A DNA stretch of 64,000 nucleotides from CAVZTX01 sp963778375 (GCA_963778375.1 CAVZTX010000001.1:248001-312000); one strand, 5' to 3'; counted from the first letter of the stretch, positions 1-10,314 are shown. Program-made: numbers and translations. The notes: generated by a model from the letters alone, not told the origin.

Positions 1-547
1 TAGCAAATGTTAGCAGTGCAAGCTGCACACTTCGAATCAGCAACACGATAGCCATGAGAAAGAACAACAGCACCTGGCTAAGTAAATTGAGCGTAAGCGT
101 GACTACAGTAGCGAAGTCTTCACTATCCGAAGTAACACGACTCACGATCTTGCCGCTTGGAAACTCATCATAGAAAGACATATCGCGTGCGGCAACCGCA
201 TCAAAGGCGTCCCTACGCAGCTTCAGCACCACATCCCCTACAGCACGAGCAGTGTTCCACTGGCGAAAGAAGTTACAGACCCACGACAAAATACCCGCCA
301 GCAGAATAGCCACAACCAGCAAAAGAATCGTCGAAACACTGCGCGATGCGACGACAGCATTGATGCCATACGAAATCAAAACCGGAAAGACCGTATCCAG
401 CAACGATGTGAAGACAATCAACGCCGCCACAAAGAGCATAATGCGTAATTTTGGCCGGAAATAGCCGATGATGCGCGTAATGAGTTGGCGGTCAGAATAA
501 TTGCGATCATATGCCTCCGCATCCAGGCCCTCCATGATAAACCCCAT
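1..547 (-). CDS. ABC exporter half, N-terminal membrane domain (partial, runs off left edge)
   Basis: Reads leftward from an ATG at 547 behind GGAGG with a 6-base spacer, and stays open to base 1. The roughly 180 visible residues begin MGFIMEGLDAEAYD and contain hydrophobic segments typical of an exporter-type ABC membrane domain, including a helix around VAALIVFTSLLDTVFPVL and the intracellular-loop pattern FYDEFPSGKIVSRVTSDS. The nucleotide-binding domain lies outside the window. It starts 18 bases after the stop of the ABC exporter at 566-2368, so the two half-transporters probably form one operon and a heterodimeric exporter. The substrate cannot be told from sequence. Confidence 0.85.
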   Translation of the reverse strand, partial: MGFIMEGLDAEAYDRNYSDRQLITRIIGYFRPKLRIMLFVAALIVFTSLLDTVFPVLISYGINAVVASRSVSTILLLVVAILLAGILSWVCNFFRQWNTARAVGDVVLKLRRDAFDAVAARDMSFYDEFPSGKIVSRVTSDSEDFATVVTLTLNLLSQVLLFFLMAIVLLIRSVQLALLTFA

Positions 548-565
548 ATATATCCTCCGTAAGCG

Positions 566-2368
566 CTATTGATTGTCAACATGAACAAGCTTACCGGTCG
601 AAACACCCGGCAAATCCTCTTCATAATGTGCAAAGATGCGTCGATACCTATCGCAGCGTTCCAACAATTCGTCATGCGTCCCCATATCGATCAATTCGCC
701 GCGTTGCAAAACCAGTATTTTATCAGCCCAGCGTATCTGCGAGAGGCGATGCGTAATCAACAGCGTCGTGCGCCCCTGTAACAGACGATGAATAGCCTTC
801 TGGATTTCGTCTTCGGTCGCGCTATCAATGGCGCTGGTCGAGTCGTCGAGGATCAGGATGCGTGGATCGGTGAGCAGCGCCCGCGCAATCGCAACCCGCT
901 GTCGTTGACCGCCGGAGAGCGTAACGCCGCGCTCACCAATGACCGTATCGTAGCCTTCTTTGAAGCTGCGAATAAAGCCATCCGCCTGTGCATCTTGCGC
1001 AGCCTCTATAATAGCTGCCTGACTCGCTTTTTGACCCAGGCCATAGGCGATATTCTCCGAAATGGAGCGCGAAAACAGGAAGATATCTTGCTCAATAGTA
1101 GAAATCTGCGAACGCAGCGCATCCAGGCTCCACTCACGCACATCAATGCCATCAACCAGTATACGCCCCTCATCGACATCATAGATACGATTGACCAGTT
1201 TCGTAAGCGTACTTTTGCCCGCGCCCGTCTGCCCAACAATAGCAATCGTTTGACCCGGTTCAGCATGAAAGGAGATGTCCTTGAGCACGGAGGCACCGCC
1301 GTAACTAAACGAAACATGCTCGAACACGATATCGCCCCGCATTTCTGCGCGATAGCCATCCTCGTTCTCATCAAGTTCGGTCTCTTCCCGCAAAATCGCC
1401 AGGATACGTTCCGCACCCGAAACGCCTAATTGTACGAGGCTAAATGCCCAGTTCGAGTTGAAGGCAGGATAATGCAAAATCGCCATCAGACCCATATAGG
1501 CAACCAGGCTACCAACGGAAAGCTGGTTGTGTAGAACCAGCAATAGACCATGTACAAACGCAGCGACCAGGGCAATCGCGAGTAATAATGGCGGCAGATA
1601 CCAGGCCTGAATCAGGCCGTTCTGCACGAAGAAATCCCGATAGCGGCGCGTGTTGTGCTCAAACTTGCTCTTCTCCTGGTCTTCCTGGGCGGTTGCCTTG
1701 ACCACCTCAATGCCCGTTACAGCCTCGGTCAATCCCGCGTTCATTTCGCCAAATTGCGCCCGCATCTTATCTGAGATAGGATTCAGTTTACGCGAGTAGT
1801 AACGTAAAGCGATCAGGAATGACGCGGTAAAAAGCAGTGGTGTCAGCAAAAGCTGCACATTCAGCAGACCGATAAAGATGAGCGTAACCACCAGGCTGGT
1901 GAAGGAGTCGAAGACGATATCGAAGCCGGGAACGACCATGCTGCTTAACTGATTCATATCATTTGCGGCACGTGCCATAATATCCCCGACGCGCTGCCGA
2001 TTGTGGAACGTCTGACTTTTGCCAAGCAAGCTTACATACAATTCTGCGCGTGCATCGCGAGCAAGCCGCTTACCAAGTAATTCAGGAAAGAACCGCGCAC
2101 TTAAATCAAAGCATCCACCAATCAGTACAACTCCTAGCAAAATGAGTGAGGTGCTCAGCAATCCACCATGATTACCCTGCAAGACAGCATTAAAAGCGAC
2201 ACCCGTCAACACGGGGATTAATCCATACAGCATATTGGTCAAAATTATTGCCAGCATAAAGCTGATAGCCAGGTGAATATAACGCGAGAGGTGGGAAATT
2301 ATCCAACGTACCGGGCTGGTCCGGTTGTAAGACTGTTCGCAGGCAACAGTAAATTCACGCTTAATCAA
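566..2368 (-). CDS. ABC transporter, fused membrane and ATP-binding domains
   Basis: A 600-residue type IV exporter half. Residues about 30-300 form a six-helix membrane domain. The ATPase domain follows, with Walker A GQTGAGKST near 378, signature LSGGQRQR near 483 and Walker B ILILDDSTSAID near 500, then the H-loop ITHRLSQI. All motifs look intact, so this half is probably catalytically competent. The start is TTG at 2368 behind GGGAG; no better ATG exists nearby. First gene of a probable two-gene operon with the exporter half at 1-547. Such pairs export lipids, peptides or drugs; no substrate can be assigned. Confidence 0.92.
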   Translation of the reverse strand: MIKREFTVACEQSYNRTSPVRWIISHLSRYIHLAISFMLAIILTNMLYGLIPVLTGVAFNAVLQGNHGGLLSTSLILLGVVLIGGCFDLSARFFPELLGKRLARDARAELYVSLLGKSQTFHNRQRVGDIMARAANDMNQLSSMVVPGFDIVFDSFTSLVVTLIFIGLLNVQLLLTPLLFTASFLIALRYYSRKLNPISDKMRAQFGEMNAGLTEAVTGIEVVKATAQEDQEKSKFEHNTRRYRDFFVQNGLIQAWYLPPLLLAIALVAAFVHGLLLVLHNQLSVGSLVAYMGLMAILHYPAFNSNWAFSLVQLGVSGAERILAILREETELDENEDGYRAEMRGDIVFEHVSFSYGGASVLKDISFHAEPGQTIAIVGQTGAGKSTLTKLVNRIYDVDEGRILVDGIDVREWSLDALRSQISTIEQDIFLFSRSISENIAYGLGQKASQAAIIEAAQDAQADGFIRSFKEGYDTVIGERGVTLSGGQRQRVAIARALLTDPRILILDDSTSAIDSATEDEIQKAIHRLLQGRTTLLITHRLSQIRWADKILVLQRGELIDMGTHDELLERCDRYRRIFAHYEEDLPGVSTGKLVHVDNQ

Positions 2369-2854
2369 GTGGCTCCCTTCTTGACGTGGATCAATCCATC
2401 CCTACAGCGATACACAGGTTAGCACATATATTCTACCATCTTCTATGCTATATATTCTACTGCTTACAAAGGATTTGAGGTAAATCGTCATGATATCTTG
2501 CGATCTCGCATCCAATACAAGTCCCTTGCGAGATCCAGAAGGCAGTGAGAAGTCAGGAAGCGAGGAGATCTGAATTTCTGCAACAAGCCATGAAACACTT
2601 TCGTGAAAATGAACAGTCTATAGAAGATAGTTAGCGGAAATAAAGAGTTGTTCATTCACTTGAAACGACGCTGAGTAGTTATGTCTGGGGACAAGCATAC
2701 TTATCGCTGTTCGTTTCCTCGCTGCGATCGATTAAGGCATTCGTTACGAACAGCATGGTGTAGCCCGGTGCCAATACGTGATCGAATAACTCGCAACATT
2801 CCTTAAGTGAAGATTGATAATCCTCTTGTAGGGGCTGTGCCTTGTGCCTGCCCA
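2369..2854. other. Intergenic stretch without a convincing gene
   Basis: About 490 bases between the ABC exporter and the small Cys/His gene. The only notable item is a copy of the short repeat TGTAGGGGCTGTGCCTTGTG at about 2827-2853, which abuts the stop codon of the next gene. A short minus-strand frame (2679-2921) crosses this region but has no ribosome site and no recognisable content. Confidence 0.5.
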
Positions 2855-3130
2855 TTAGTGTGGACCAGGGGCCTGACCGGGTCCATGTGGACCAGGGGCC
2901 TCGCCTGGCTTTGCTGCCCACTGATGCCCGCGTTCACATTGGTGGTTTCCCTGATGCCCGGCTGGTAATTCACAAGCTCCAGTAACGTTTTCATTTGTAC
3001 AAGTAGGACAGGATGCACCACATAAACCAGCCGCTTGGAAAGCCAGGTTTCTGTGTGAAGTGAAGCTAACCTTCATTTGTTTCAATTTGGTAGATGTGCG
3101 AGGTGGAAGGGTATCAATCTCTGTTGCCAT
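2855..3130 (-). CDS. Small Cys/His-rich protein with GPH-rich tail
   Basis: A 91-residue protein starting at an ATG at 3130 behind a perfect GGAGG with a 6-base spacer, which makes it much more credible than the longer frame that continues upstream to 3226. The middle carries CGASCPTC followed by C-x4-GHQGNHQCERGHQW, giving five Cys and several His spaced like a small zinc-binding module. The tail is a Pro/Gly/His-rich run built on two direct DNA repeats of GTGGACCAGGGGCCT. The stop codon sits against a copy of the TGTAGGGGC repeat family, so the C-terminus may have been shaped by repeat insertion. Function unknown; it could be a metal-binding protein or a short peptide precursor. Confidence 0.65.
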   Translation of the reverse strand: MATEIDTLPPRTSTKLKQMKVSFTSHRNLAFQAAGLCGASCPTCTNENVTGACELPAGHQGNHQCERGHQWAAKPGEAPGPHGPGQAPGPH

Positions 3131-3381
3131 GTTGTACCTCCAATTTGCGTGTTCACGAGAGCACATTTCAATTCTTTCGGGGTCCGAGGGTAACATCAGA
3201 AGATAGATTGTATTGCAAGTATACATGCATTTCTATCCGATTACAAGAAATTCCTTACAATTTGCAGCCTGTACATTTCTTCCAGCATCTATTGAATTCA
3301 TACGGCTTTTCACGTGTGATATACTTGTGAAGACTCTCTTCTGAGAGGTGAGAGTTACTTTCCCCTGGTCTTTGAAGAAAC

Positions 3382-6300
3382 ATGGTCAAGAAAGCAGGAC
3401 AAGCTACCCCTAATCAATTGTTGCGCCAGGCACGGCAAGAACGTGGCTGGACGCAGAAGGATGTTGCTGATCGAATCGGCGCTCCACTGGATCTCAACGT
3501 CACGCGCTGGGAACGAGGTACTTCTAGACCTAGTGCCTACTATGTCCAGAAGCTCTGCGAACTCTTTGGTAAAAGCGCCAGCGAATTGGGTTTGCTGCCA
3601 ACACTGCCACAGACTCAAGAGGCTGTAGGGACCCTCAGCGGAGGGAAGCAAAGCGCGTTTCAATCCGTCACACCCTCCGATAAGCTCGATAATTCAGAGC
3701 CGAAGCCAGTTGGTTCATCGAAAGAACTGCCGGATGGGACCATCACCTTGCTCTTCATTGACATGGCAGAGTCTACACGCTTGCTGCAACAGTTGGGCGA
3801 CCGTTATGCCGATGTGCTCACTGATTACCGCCAGGTGGTGCGTACAACAATTCGGCACTGGCATGGCCACGAAGTCGATACTCAGGGCGATGCCTTCTTT
3901 GTAGTGTTTACTCGCGCCATTGATGCGGCTACAGCAGCTGTAGCTATACAACGCGCTCTAATTGCCTATCACTGGCTCGAAAATATAACTGTGCTTGCCC
4001 GTATCGGTTTGCATACAGGTGAGCCACAACTCTCTTCAGAAGGCTACATCGGACTGGATGTCCACCATACTGCCCGCATCATGAACGCTGGACACCCGGG
4101 TCAGATTCTGCTCTCACAGACAACGCATGATCTGGTGCAGCATAGCTTGCCGCAGGATATGTTCCTGCGTGATCTAGGGGAACATCGTCTCAAGAACCTA
4201 CGACTACAAAGTCACCTCTTTCAACTAAGCAGCGCTGACCTTCCTGCCGACTTTCCGCCACTCAAAACCCTCGACATGCGTCCTAACAATCTGCCTGTGC
4301 AGCCTACTCCCTTTATGGGACGCGAGAAGGAAGTAGCCACGCTCACTAACCTCTTGCACCGTCCAGAAATACGCCTGCTAACGCTGACAGGTCCAGGAGG
4401 AGTGGGCAAGACCCGCCTGGCCTTGCAAGTGGCAACCGAACTCACTGAGTTGTTCCCCGATGGGATATTTATGGTGCCCCTCGCCGCGCTGGATAATCCT
4501 GAGCGAGTCGTACCGGCCATTGCTCAGACGCTTTCAATTGGCGAAGTAGGAGATCAACCATTGCTCACACTTTTGAAAAGTGTGCTCAAGCAGAAGCAAC
4601 TCCTCTTGCTCTTAGACAACTTTGAGCAAGTATCAGATGCAGCCGTCCAGGTTGCCGACCTGCTCTCTGCTTGCCCCAAACTCAAGGTGCTTGTGACCAG
4701 TCAGGCGGTGCTGCATGTGCGAGCTGAGCGTGAGTTTGTAGTGCCCCCACTTGCCGTGCCCAATCCCAAACGTCTGCCAGAACTCGTCACCCTCGCACAA
4801 TATGAGGCTGTATCTCTCTTCATCGCACGGGCCCAGGTAGCTAAGCCTGATTTCCAGGTAACTCATGCCAATGCCCCTGCTGTCGCCGGAATCTGCGCCA
4901 GATTGGATGGCTTGCCACTAGCTATCGAATTGGCAGCCGCGCGCATCAAGTTTTTTGCACCACAAATCTTGCTTGCTCGCCTGGAGCAGGGATTCGCAGT
5001 CCTTACAGGAGGAGCGCGTGACCTACCTGCACGGCAGCAGACTATGCGCGGGGCAATTGCTTGGAGCTACGAATTGCTCTCACCAAAGGAGCAGACTCTC
5101 TTCCGGCGACTCGCGGTTTTTATTGATGGGTGCACTATGGAATTTGTGGCTCAAGTGAGCGAAGCAGTGGGAGAACTCGAAGATGACGTGCTGGAGACAC
5201 TCCTCTCGCTGGTAGACAAAAGCCTGCTGCGCCAGACAGAATTGGAGGTAAATCAGGAGGATGCCACCTATCTTCATGCCTTAGAAACCACTCCACACGC
5301 TTCACTCACATCCCCACGCTTTTCGATGTTGCAAGTGTTGCGCGAATTTGGGCTTGAGCGCTTAGCAAACGCTGGAGAGCTAGAGGCGACACGCACTGCC
5401 CATGCCATGTACTTCATCGATCGAGCGGAAGAGGCCGAGCCGTATCTGCGAGGAAGCGAGTCACGCTTATGGTTTGCTCAGTTGGAGCAGGAACACGAAA
5501 ATCTTCGTGCCGCCCTGAACTTCCTATTAGAGCAAGCACACACCAATCCCAATGGGGTCTCCCAGCCTGTCATCCTGCGTTACGCGAAGGATCTCTCGCC
5601 GGACAACGCTCAGATCTTGAGCGAAGCCGAACGCCCATCACCGATGAATTGACCAGGGATCCCTTGGGCGGAGCACGCCTTACGCTTGTGCGGTGCATTG
5701 CATTGGTTCTGGAACATCCACGGCTACTACAGAGAAGGGCTTAGCTTCTTGGAACGTGCCCTGGCAGTGCGTCAAGGGATCTCAGCATCTGTGCAACTCA
5801 AAGCACTCTATGCAGCAACGGAACTCACCTTCACACTGGACGACTATGAGCGGGCAGAGGCGCTTTGTCGAGAGACCCTGACGCTCTCCCAGGAGCTGGG
5901 AGACAAAGCAAGCAAGGCGACCGCCCTCTTTCAGCTAGGGTTTATCGCCTGGGCGAGATGCAAGTATTCAGACGGACATGCCCAGTTGGAAGATGCCGTG
6001 ACCCTCTTCCAGGAACTCGGGGATCGCTGGAATCAGGCACGCTCCCTGGTCTATCTCGCTCGAGTGTTGGTGGCACAAGGCCAGTATGACCGGGCACGCA
6101 CAGTGGCGGAGCAGAACCTTGCACTTTCCCGTTCACTGGGCAATAAGGGCCGCATGGCTATCGCGTTAGGCGAACTTGCGCATGTACACTTTTTAGCGCA
6201 AGATGACATCTCCCAGGCACAGACACTGGCGGAGCAGAGCCTGGCGCTCTTCCGAGAGCTGGGTGACACTCAATACACCTCTTACACCCTCAATCTGTTG

Positions 6301-6786
6301 GGAGAGATCCACCTGATCCAGGGCGAACAAACTCAGGCCCGCGCACTGCTCGAAGAAAGTGTGGCAACCTTCAAGGAACTGGGGGATCGCTGGGGAATCG
6401 CCGAGGCTCTGTTCGTTTTCGCACGCGTCGCCATGTCTCAGAAGGAGCATGCCACCGCTCGTGTCCGCTACCAGGAGAGCCTGGCGTTGGCACGAGAAAT
6501 CGACGCTAAGAATTTCATTGTCGCAGCCCTGGAGGGAATAGGAGCCGTAGTAGCAGCACAAGGCGAGCCAGACTGGGCAGTACGCCTATGGGGAACTGCC
6601 CAGTCCCTACGTACTGCCCTTGGTGCACCCCTGCCCCTGGTCTACCGCGCCGACTATGAGAGGGTATTGACAAACGCCCGTATCCAACTAGGTGAAGAGA
6701 CCTTCGCTACAGCCTGGGCCGAAGGAGAGGCAATGACTCTGGATCAGGCTCTCAATGCACTGCCGGATCTCTTTATGCAAGCGTAG
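3382..6786 (+). pseudogene. XRE-HTH / class III cyclase / NB-ARC / TPR regulator, interrupted by an in-frame stop
   Basis: One multidomain STAND-type regulator read in a single frame throughout. Domains in order: XRE-like HTH (residues about 12-70), class III nucleotide cyclase domain (about 118-285, with metal-binding Asp in LLFIDMAEST and in DTQGDAFFVVF), NB-ARC ATPase (P-loop GPGGVGKT near 336, Walker B LLLLDNFEQ, GLPLAIELAAARI), winged helix, then C-terminal TPRs from 5686 on. A TGA at 5650-5652 stops the first part at 756 residues. The frame then reopens without a shift (PGIPWAEHALRLCGALHWFW) and runs to 6786. The stop lies in repeat-derived DNA (5567-5663), so the gene appears split by a short mobile repeat. 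Reinitiation at TTG 5686 could give a separate TPR polypeptide. The ligand and target are unknown. Confidence 0.85.
5567..5663. repeat. Palindromic-family repeat inside the NB-ARC/TPR regulator
   Basis: Begins TGTCATCCTGCGTTACGCG and continues GAAGGATCTCTCGCC, a diverged copy of the TGTCATCCTGAGCGAAGCG family found at six or more other places here. It ends with CATCACCGATGAATTGACC, resembling the CGCCGATGAATCG family. The translation in this segment (VILRYAKDLS, SEAERPSPMN) does not match the flanking domain pattern and contains the stop codon. Confidence 0.7.
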
Positions 6787-6807
6787 GTACAACAAACTAT
6801 ACGGTAA

Positions 6808-7894
6808 TCACTCCGAGCGCGCCGCCAGCCATTCGTTGATATGCGGCCAGGTAAACTTCTGCGCGCCGCTGCCAGCCATCATCCCAATATGGCCTCCCTT
6901 CACCTTTAACATCAACTGATCCTGACTGCTGACCTTGGTCATAATGCTCTCCGATTGACAGACCGGCGAGATATGATCGGCCAGGGCAATCACATTGAGC
7001 AGGTTCGCCCGGATGCGACTCAAATCCACCCGCTCGCCACGAATGATCAATTTCCCCTGGATCAGTCGATTCTCCTGATAGAAGTCTTTGATGAGCTGGC
7101 GGTAGGTGGCTCCGGCCATCGGAATGAGATCAGTGACCCAGGTATTCATCGCGTGCCACGACTCCACCACCCGTGGATTATCCAGGTTATCCCACAACGT
7201 CAGATAGGAACCGATATAGTTCTCGACCGGCTTGAGCGCTTTCGCCCCATAGTCAATCAATTCCCCTGGCATGTTGCCGAAGGCGCTGATGATCCTATCG
7301 GGATCAAAGGCGGCATCGTTGACCCAACGCACAAACCCGCCCGCCTGCTTATCGCTGAAATCCAATGGTGCCGTCAAGAGCAAGAGATTTTTCAGGCCAT
7401 CGTCGGGTCGCAAGGCGGCATAGATCGTCGAGAGAATGGCCCCAATGCACCAGCCCAGTATACTAAACTGCATCGGAGCCAGAAACCGCTTTCACTTTGC
7501 GGATGGCGCGGGTCAGATAGTCCAGCACATAATCATCGAACTTCAGGTCGGTATCTTCTGGCCCAGGTGCACCCCAGTCCAGCAGATACACATCATAGCC
7601 CTCTTTGACCATGTACTCTACGAAACTATGGCCTGCTCGTAGATCCAGGATGTAGGGTCGGTTCATCAGTGCGAACACCAGCAACAGCGGTATTTTGTGA
7701 CGCTGCTCGGCTGGCACCACAGGAATGTAGCGGTAGAGTTTGGCCTTGTTGAGCGTCCAGATCACCTCTTTAGGCGTCTGGGCCACATTGGCGCGCGTTG
7801 TGCTGACGCGTACCAAGGTACGCGCGTTCTCTTCAATCCGCTTCAACTCGCTCTCGAGTTCGGGTGGGACTCCAGGTAAGGAGGGAGGTGACAT
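6808..7894 (-). pseudogene. phaC: Class III poly(3-hydroxyalkanoate) synthase PhaC, frameshifted at the active site
   Basis: Polymerises hydroxyacyl-CoA into PHA storage polyester together with PhaE. The first frame (7894-7463, 143 residues) holds the N-terminal part with LLDWGAPG and ends at SGSDAV. The second frame (7473-6808) resumes with SILGWCIGA, the lipase-like box with the catalytic Cys, and continues to the Asp (ALADHISPV) and His (GGHIGMM) of the triad. Removing one T from the TTT at about 7466-7470 restores one continuous protein of about 360 residues, the normal class III length. As written the synthase is split just before its nucleophile, so activity depends on whether the extra base is real. 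The start ATG overlaps the stop of the upstream phaE-like gene by one base. Confidence 0.85.
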
Positions 7895-8454
7895 TAGTGG
7901 GTCTCCTTTGCTTTTCCTTGCTTCCCGCCCGACTGGGAAGAAGAGGTCTTTTTCCGTTCCCTCTGGGAGGCAGTGGACGCATCGGTATTGTTGGAAGCAC
8001 TGGCACTCTCAGAGTCGCTTGCATGTGTAGCCGTTGCATCTTTGAATGCAGAGAGCGCCTCTAGAGCATGTTGAACGTCGTCGAGGGTAGCATCCAGATC
8101 GTCCAAACGCATCTCGATATTCGTCAGTCGCGTCGCCAGGCTGATCACGTCAGCGCGGGTCGGCATATTCAGTCCAGTCAGCGCCTGGGTCATCGTCTTT
8201 TCAAGCGCTTGCTGAAATGGGTGTGATACCGTCAGGTACGTATTCAACCATTGCGCGGTTGCCTGGCTGTAGGCCTCCGAATGAACGAAGTCGATCATCA
8301 TTTTGGACCAGCTTTCCATGCCGGCATCACGCAGAGAGCGCAAGCTTTCCATGCTAGCATCGCGTGCGGTACGCCACGCTTCAAAGGGATCGAATGGCGC
8401 GGACCCGGCAGAGCGTGTTTCTTCAGATTGTGGCTTTTCAGATTCTGTGCTCAT
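7894..8454 (-). CDS. phaE: PhaE-like subunit of class III PHA synthase
   Basis: A 186-residue hydrophilic, mostly helical protein. The central part (DPFEAWRTARDASMESLRS, then MSHPFQ-like VSHPFQQALEKTMTQ and NMPTRADVISLATRLTNIE) matches the PhaE/PhaR-type accessory subunit, whose conserved C-terminal feature is the P-T-R-x-D-x2-x-L-A-x-R-L pattern before a coiled coil. A Ser/Lys/Gly-rich tail follows. It is shorter than most PhaE proteins. Its TAA overlaps the phaC ATG (TAATG), so the two are translationally coupled. Assignment rests on this motif plus the phaC neighbour. Confidence 0.75.
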   Translation of the reverse strand: MSTESEKPQSEETRSAGSAPFDPFEAWRTARDASMESLRSLRDAGMESWSKMMIDFVHSEAYSQATAQWLNTYLTVSHPFQQALEKTMTQALTGLNMPTRADVISLATRLTNIEMRLDDLDATLDDVQHALEALSAFKDATATHASDSESASASNNTDASTASQRERKKTSSSQSGGKQGKAKETH

Positions 8455-8643
8455 AGTCGTTTCTTTCTTCCTTAGCAGCTACATAGTTGGTCCGGCTAAG
8501 AATCGCCGTCAGGACATTGACATTGATGATTTTACCACTTTTCTGTTACTATTAGAAAAGGGAATCCCAAGTAGTCGGTACGAAATGATGTCTCAGGGTG
8601 CCCGCAAAGGGTCCTCTACGAATTTTCGACAAAGGAGCAAGAT

Positions 8644-9312
8644 ATGGATATTCTTTTGATCGGGGCACCAGGAGCAGGCAAAGGAACACAAGCAGAAAAA
8701 CTTTCTCAACTTCTCTCGCTTCGGCATATAGCGAGTGGAGACTTGTTCTACAAAGCCTATGAAGAGCAGACAGAACTTGGGTTAAAGGCACGAAGATATG
8801 TTGATCTAGGCGAACTGGTTCCTGATGAGATCACTATCCCAATGGTGATGCTTCACATTGAAGAACCTGAAAGCGCACAAGGTGTCGTATTAGATGGCTT
8901 CCCACGTACGCTTGCACAAGCACAGGCATTGGATGCAGAACTTGCGGGTATCAATCGACAAATTGACCTTGCAATCTACCTTAAGGTTTCGCGTGAGGAG
9001 TTACTTGCGAGGATTGCAGGCAGACTCTTCTGCCAGGCCAATCAACACGTATACCACATCAATTTTCATCCCCCGAAAGAAGCTAATCGATGCGACCTCG
9101 ATGGAAGTAAGCTCTACCAACGCCCCGACGATGCCGGGGAAGCCATGCGCAGACGTCTTGTCATCTACTTCAATGAAACCGTCCAACTACTCGACTACTA
9201 CGGTCAGCAAAATAAGCTGCGAGAAATAGACGGCAACCAGAGCATCGACCAGGTCCAGGCCATGCTCTTGAGCGAAATAAACGACTATAAGGGAACAGGC
9301 ACGAAGGTCTGA
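8644..9312 (+). CDS. adk: Adenylate kinase
   Basis: Catalyses ATP + AMP to 2 ADP. The 222-residue protein starts with MDILLIGAPGAGKGTQAEKL, a textbook P-loop, followed by the AMP-binding segment ASGDLF and the signature VLDGFPRTLAQA. The lid is the long type but its zinc site is incomplete. It has Cys in FCQANQ, where the second Cys of the usual C-x2-C is missing, and a C-x2-D pair in RCDLDGSKLYQR, so it may not bind zinc. ATG at 8644 follows AAAGGAG. It is divergent from phaE and convergent with the oxidoreductase at 9319-10314, and stands outside the usual ribosomal-protein operon context, so it may be a second copy. Confidence 0.92.
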   Translation: MDILLIGAPGAGKGTQAEKLSQLLSLRHIASGDLFYKAYEEQTELGLKARRYVDLGELVPDEITIPMVMLHIEEPESAQGVVLDGFPRTLAQAQALDAELAGINRQIDLAIYLKVSREELLARIAGRLFCQANQHVYHINFHPPKEANRCDLDGSKLYQRPDDAGEAMRRRLVIYFNETVQLLDYYGQQNKLREIDGNQSIDQVQAMLLSEINDYKGTGTKV

Positions 9313-9318
9313 AAATTC

Positions 9319-10314
9319 TCACGCTTGTGCGAACGTATCGATCATCAGCTTCACATCATCGCCAAGCGGATACAGAATCGGACAGGTACAACCGGTGCGG
9401 TTGTACTCTTCTACCTTCGCGCGGACTTCATCGGGCGTCCCACTTGCAGAAATGCGCTCAATCAACTCGTCTGGCACGAACTGCATCGCCTCGTGAATTT
9501 GCTCCTTGGTGGCAGGCCACCCAAGAATACTCTGCACCTTCTGCACCGTCTCCGGCGGTGTGCCGCTCGCTTGCGCAATATGCGGCTGCTGTGCCAGATA
9601 TTGCGTAATCAATTCCTTAGCCGCCTGCACCGCCCGGTGGTGATCGGAATCAACCGAGCACACAATCAACTGCGGGCGATCAATATCCTCCAGGGTACGC
9701 CCGGCTTTTTTCGCGCCAATTTCAATATGCTTTATAGCTTCGTAATTGTATTCCGGCGGCACGCAATAATTGAGTGCCACCCCATCCGCAATTTCACCTG
9801 CCAACTCCATCATGCCCATATGGGTTGCGCCAATATAGATCGGCACATTGCGCGGCTCGCGCCGTCCATGTACAACATCAAGCTCAATATCATCCACGAA
9901 ATGGAATTCACCGTGGAAGGTGACACGCTCCATATTGAGCAATCGCTTCATCACCTCGATCGTCTCACGCATCGCCTTCAGCGGCTTTCTGCGTTCAATC
10001 CCCACCTGTCGAGCCAATGGATCCCACCACGCCCCCAGACCGCAAATGATGCGATTGGGCGCAAGATCATCCAGCGTCAAAAACGTTGCTGCAAGCAACC
10101 CGATATTGCGCGTCCAGTTATTAATCACTCCGCTACCGATTTTGATATGCGATGTCACCGCTGCGAACGCAGCCATAGGCACAATCGCATCACGCACCAG
10201 GCGCGACTCCGCCTGCCACACGGCCTCGAAACCGCGCTCCTCAGCATACTGCGCATACGCCATGCCTTCGCGGATCTCATGCTTGTCTTGCAAATACATT
10301 GCTACGCGTGCCAT
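9319..10314 (-). CDS. LLM-class flavin/F420-dependent oxidoreductase
   Basis: A 331-residue member of the bacterial luciferase-like superfamily, which uses FMNH2 or reduced F420. Family features visible are the N-terminal RVAMYLQDKHEIREGMAYAQ strand-helix, AEERGFEAVWQAES, IKIGSGVINNWTRN, the segment NRIICGLGAWWDP and VPIYIGATHMGMMELAGEIADG. The closest types are methylenetetrahydromethanopterin reductase-like proteins; cofactor and substrate cannot be fixed from sequence. ATG at 10314 lies behind AAGGAGAAC. Convergent with adk (6-base gap). Confidence 0.88.
   Translation of the reverse strand: MARVAMYLQDKHEIREGMAYAQYAEERGFEAVWQAESRLVRDAIVPMAAFAAVTSHIKIGSGVINNWTRNIGLLAATFLTLDDLAPNRIICGLGAWWDPLARQVGIERRKPLKAMRETIEVMKRLLNMERVTFHGEFHFVDDIELDVVHGRREPRNVPIYIGATHMGMMELAGEIADGVALNYCVPPEYNYEAIKHIEIGAKKAGRTLEDIDRPQLIVCSVDSDHHRAVQAAKELITQYLAQQPHIAQASGTPPETVQKVQSILGWPATKEQIHEAMQFVPDELIERISASGTPDEVRAKVEEYNRTGCTCPILYPLGDDVKLMIDTFAQA

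Noticed and set aside
788..1429. Long plus-strand open frame opposite the ABC exporter
   Set aside because: Antisense to a well-supported gene, no ribosome site, no family resemblance.
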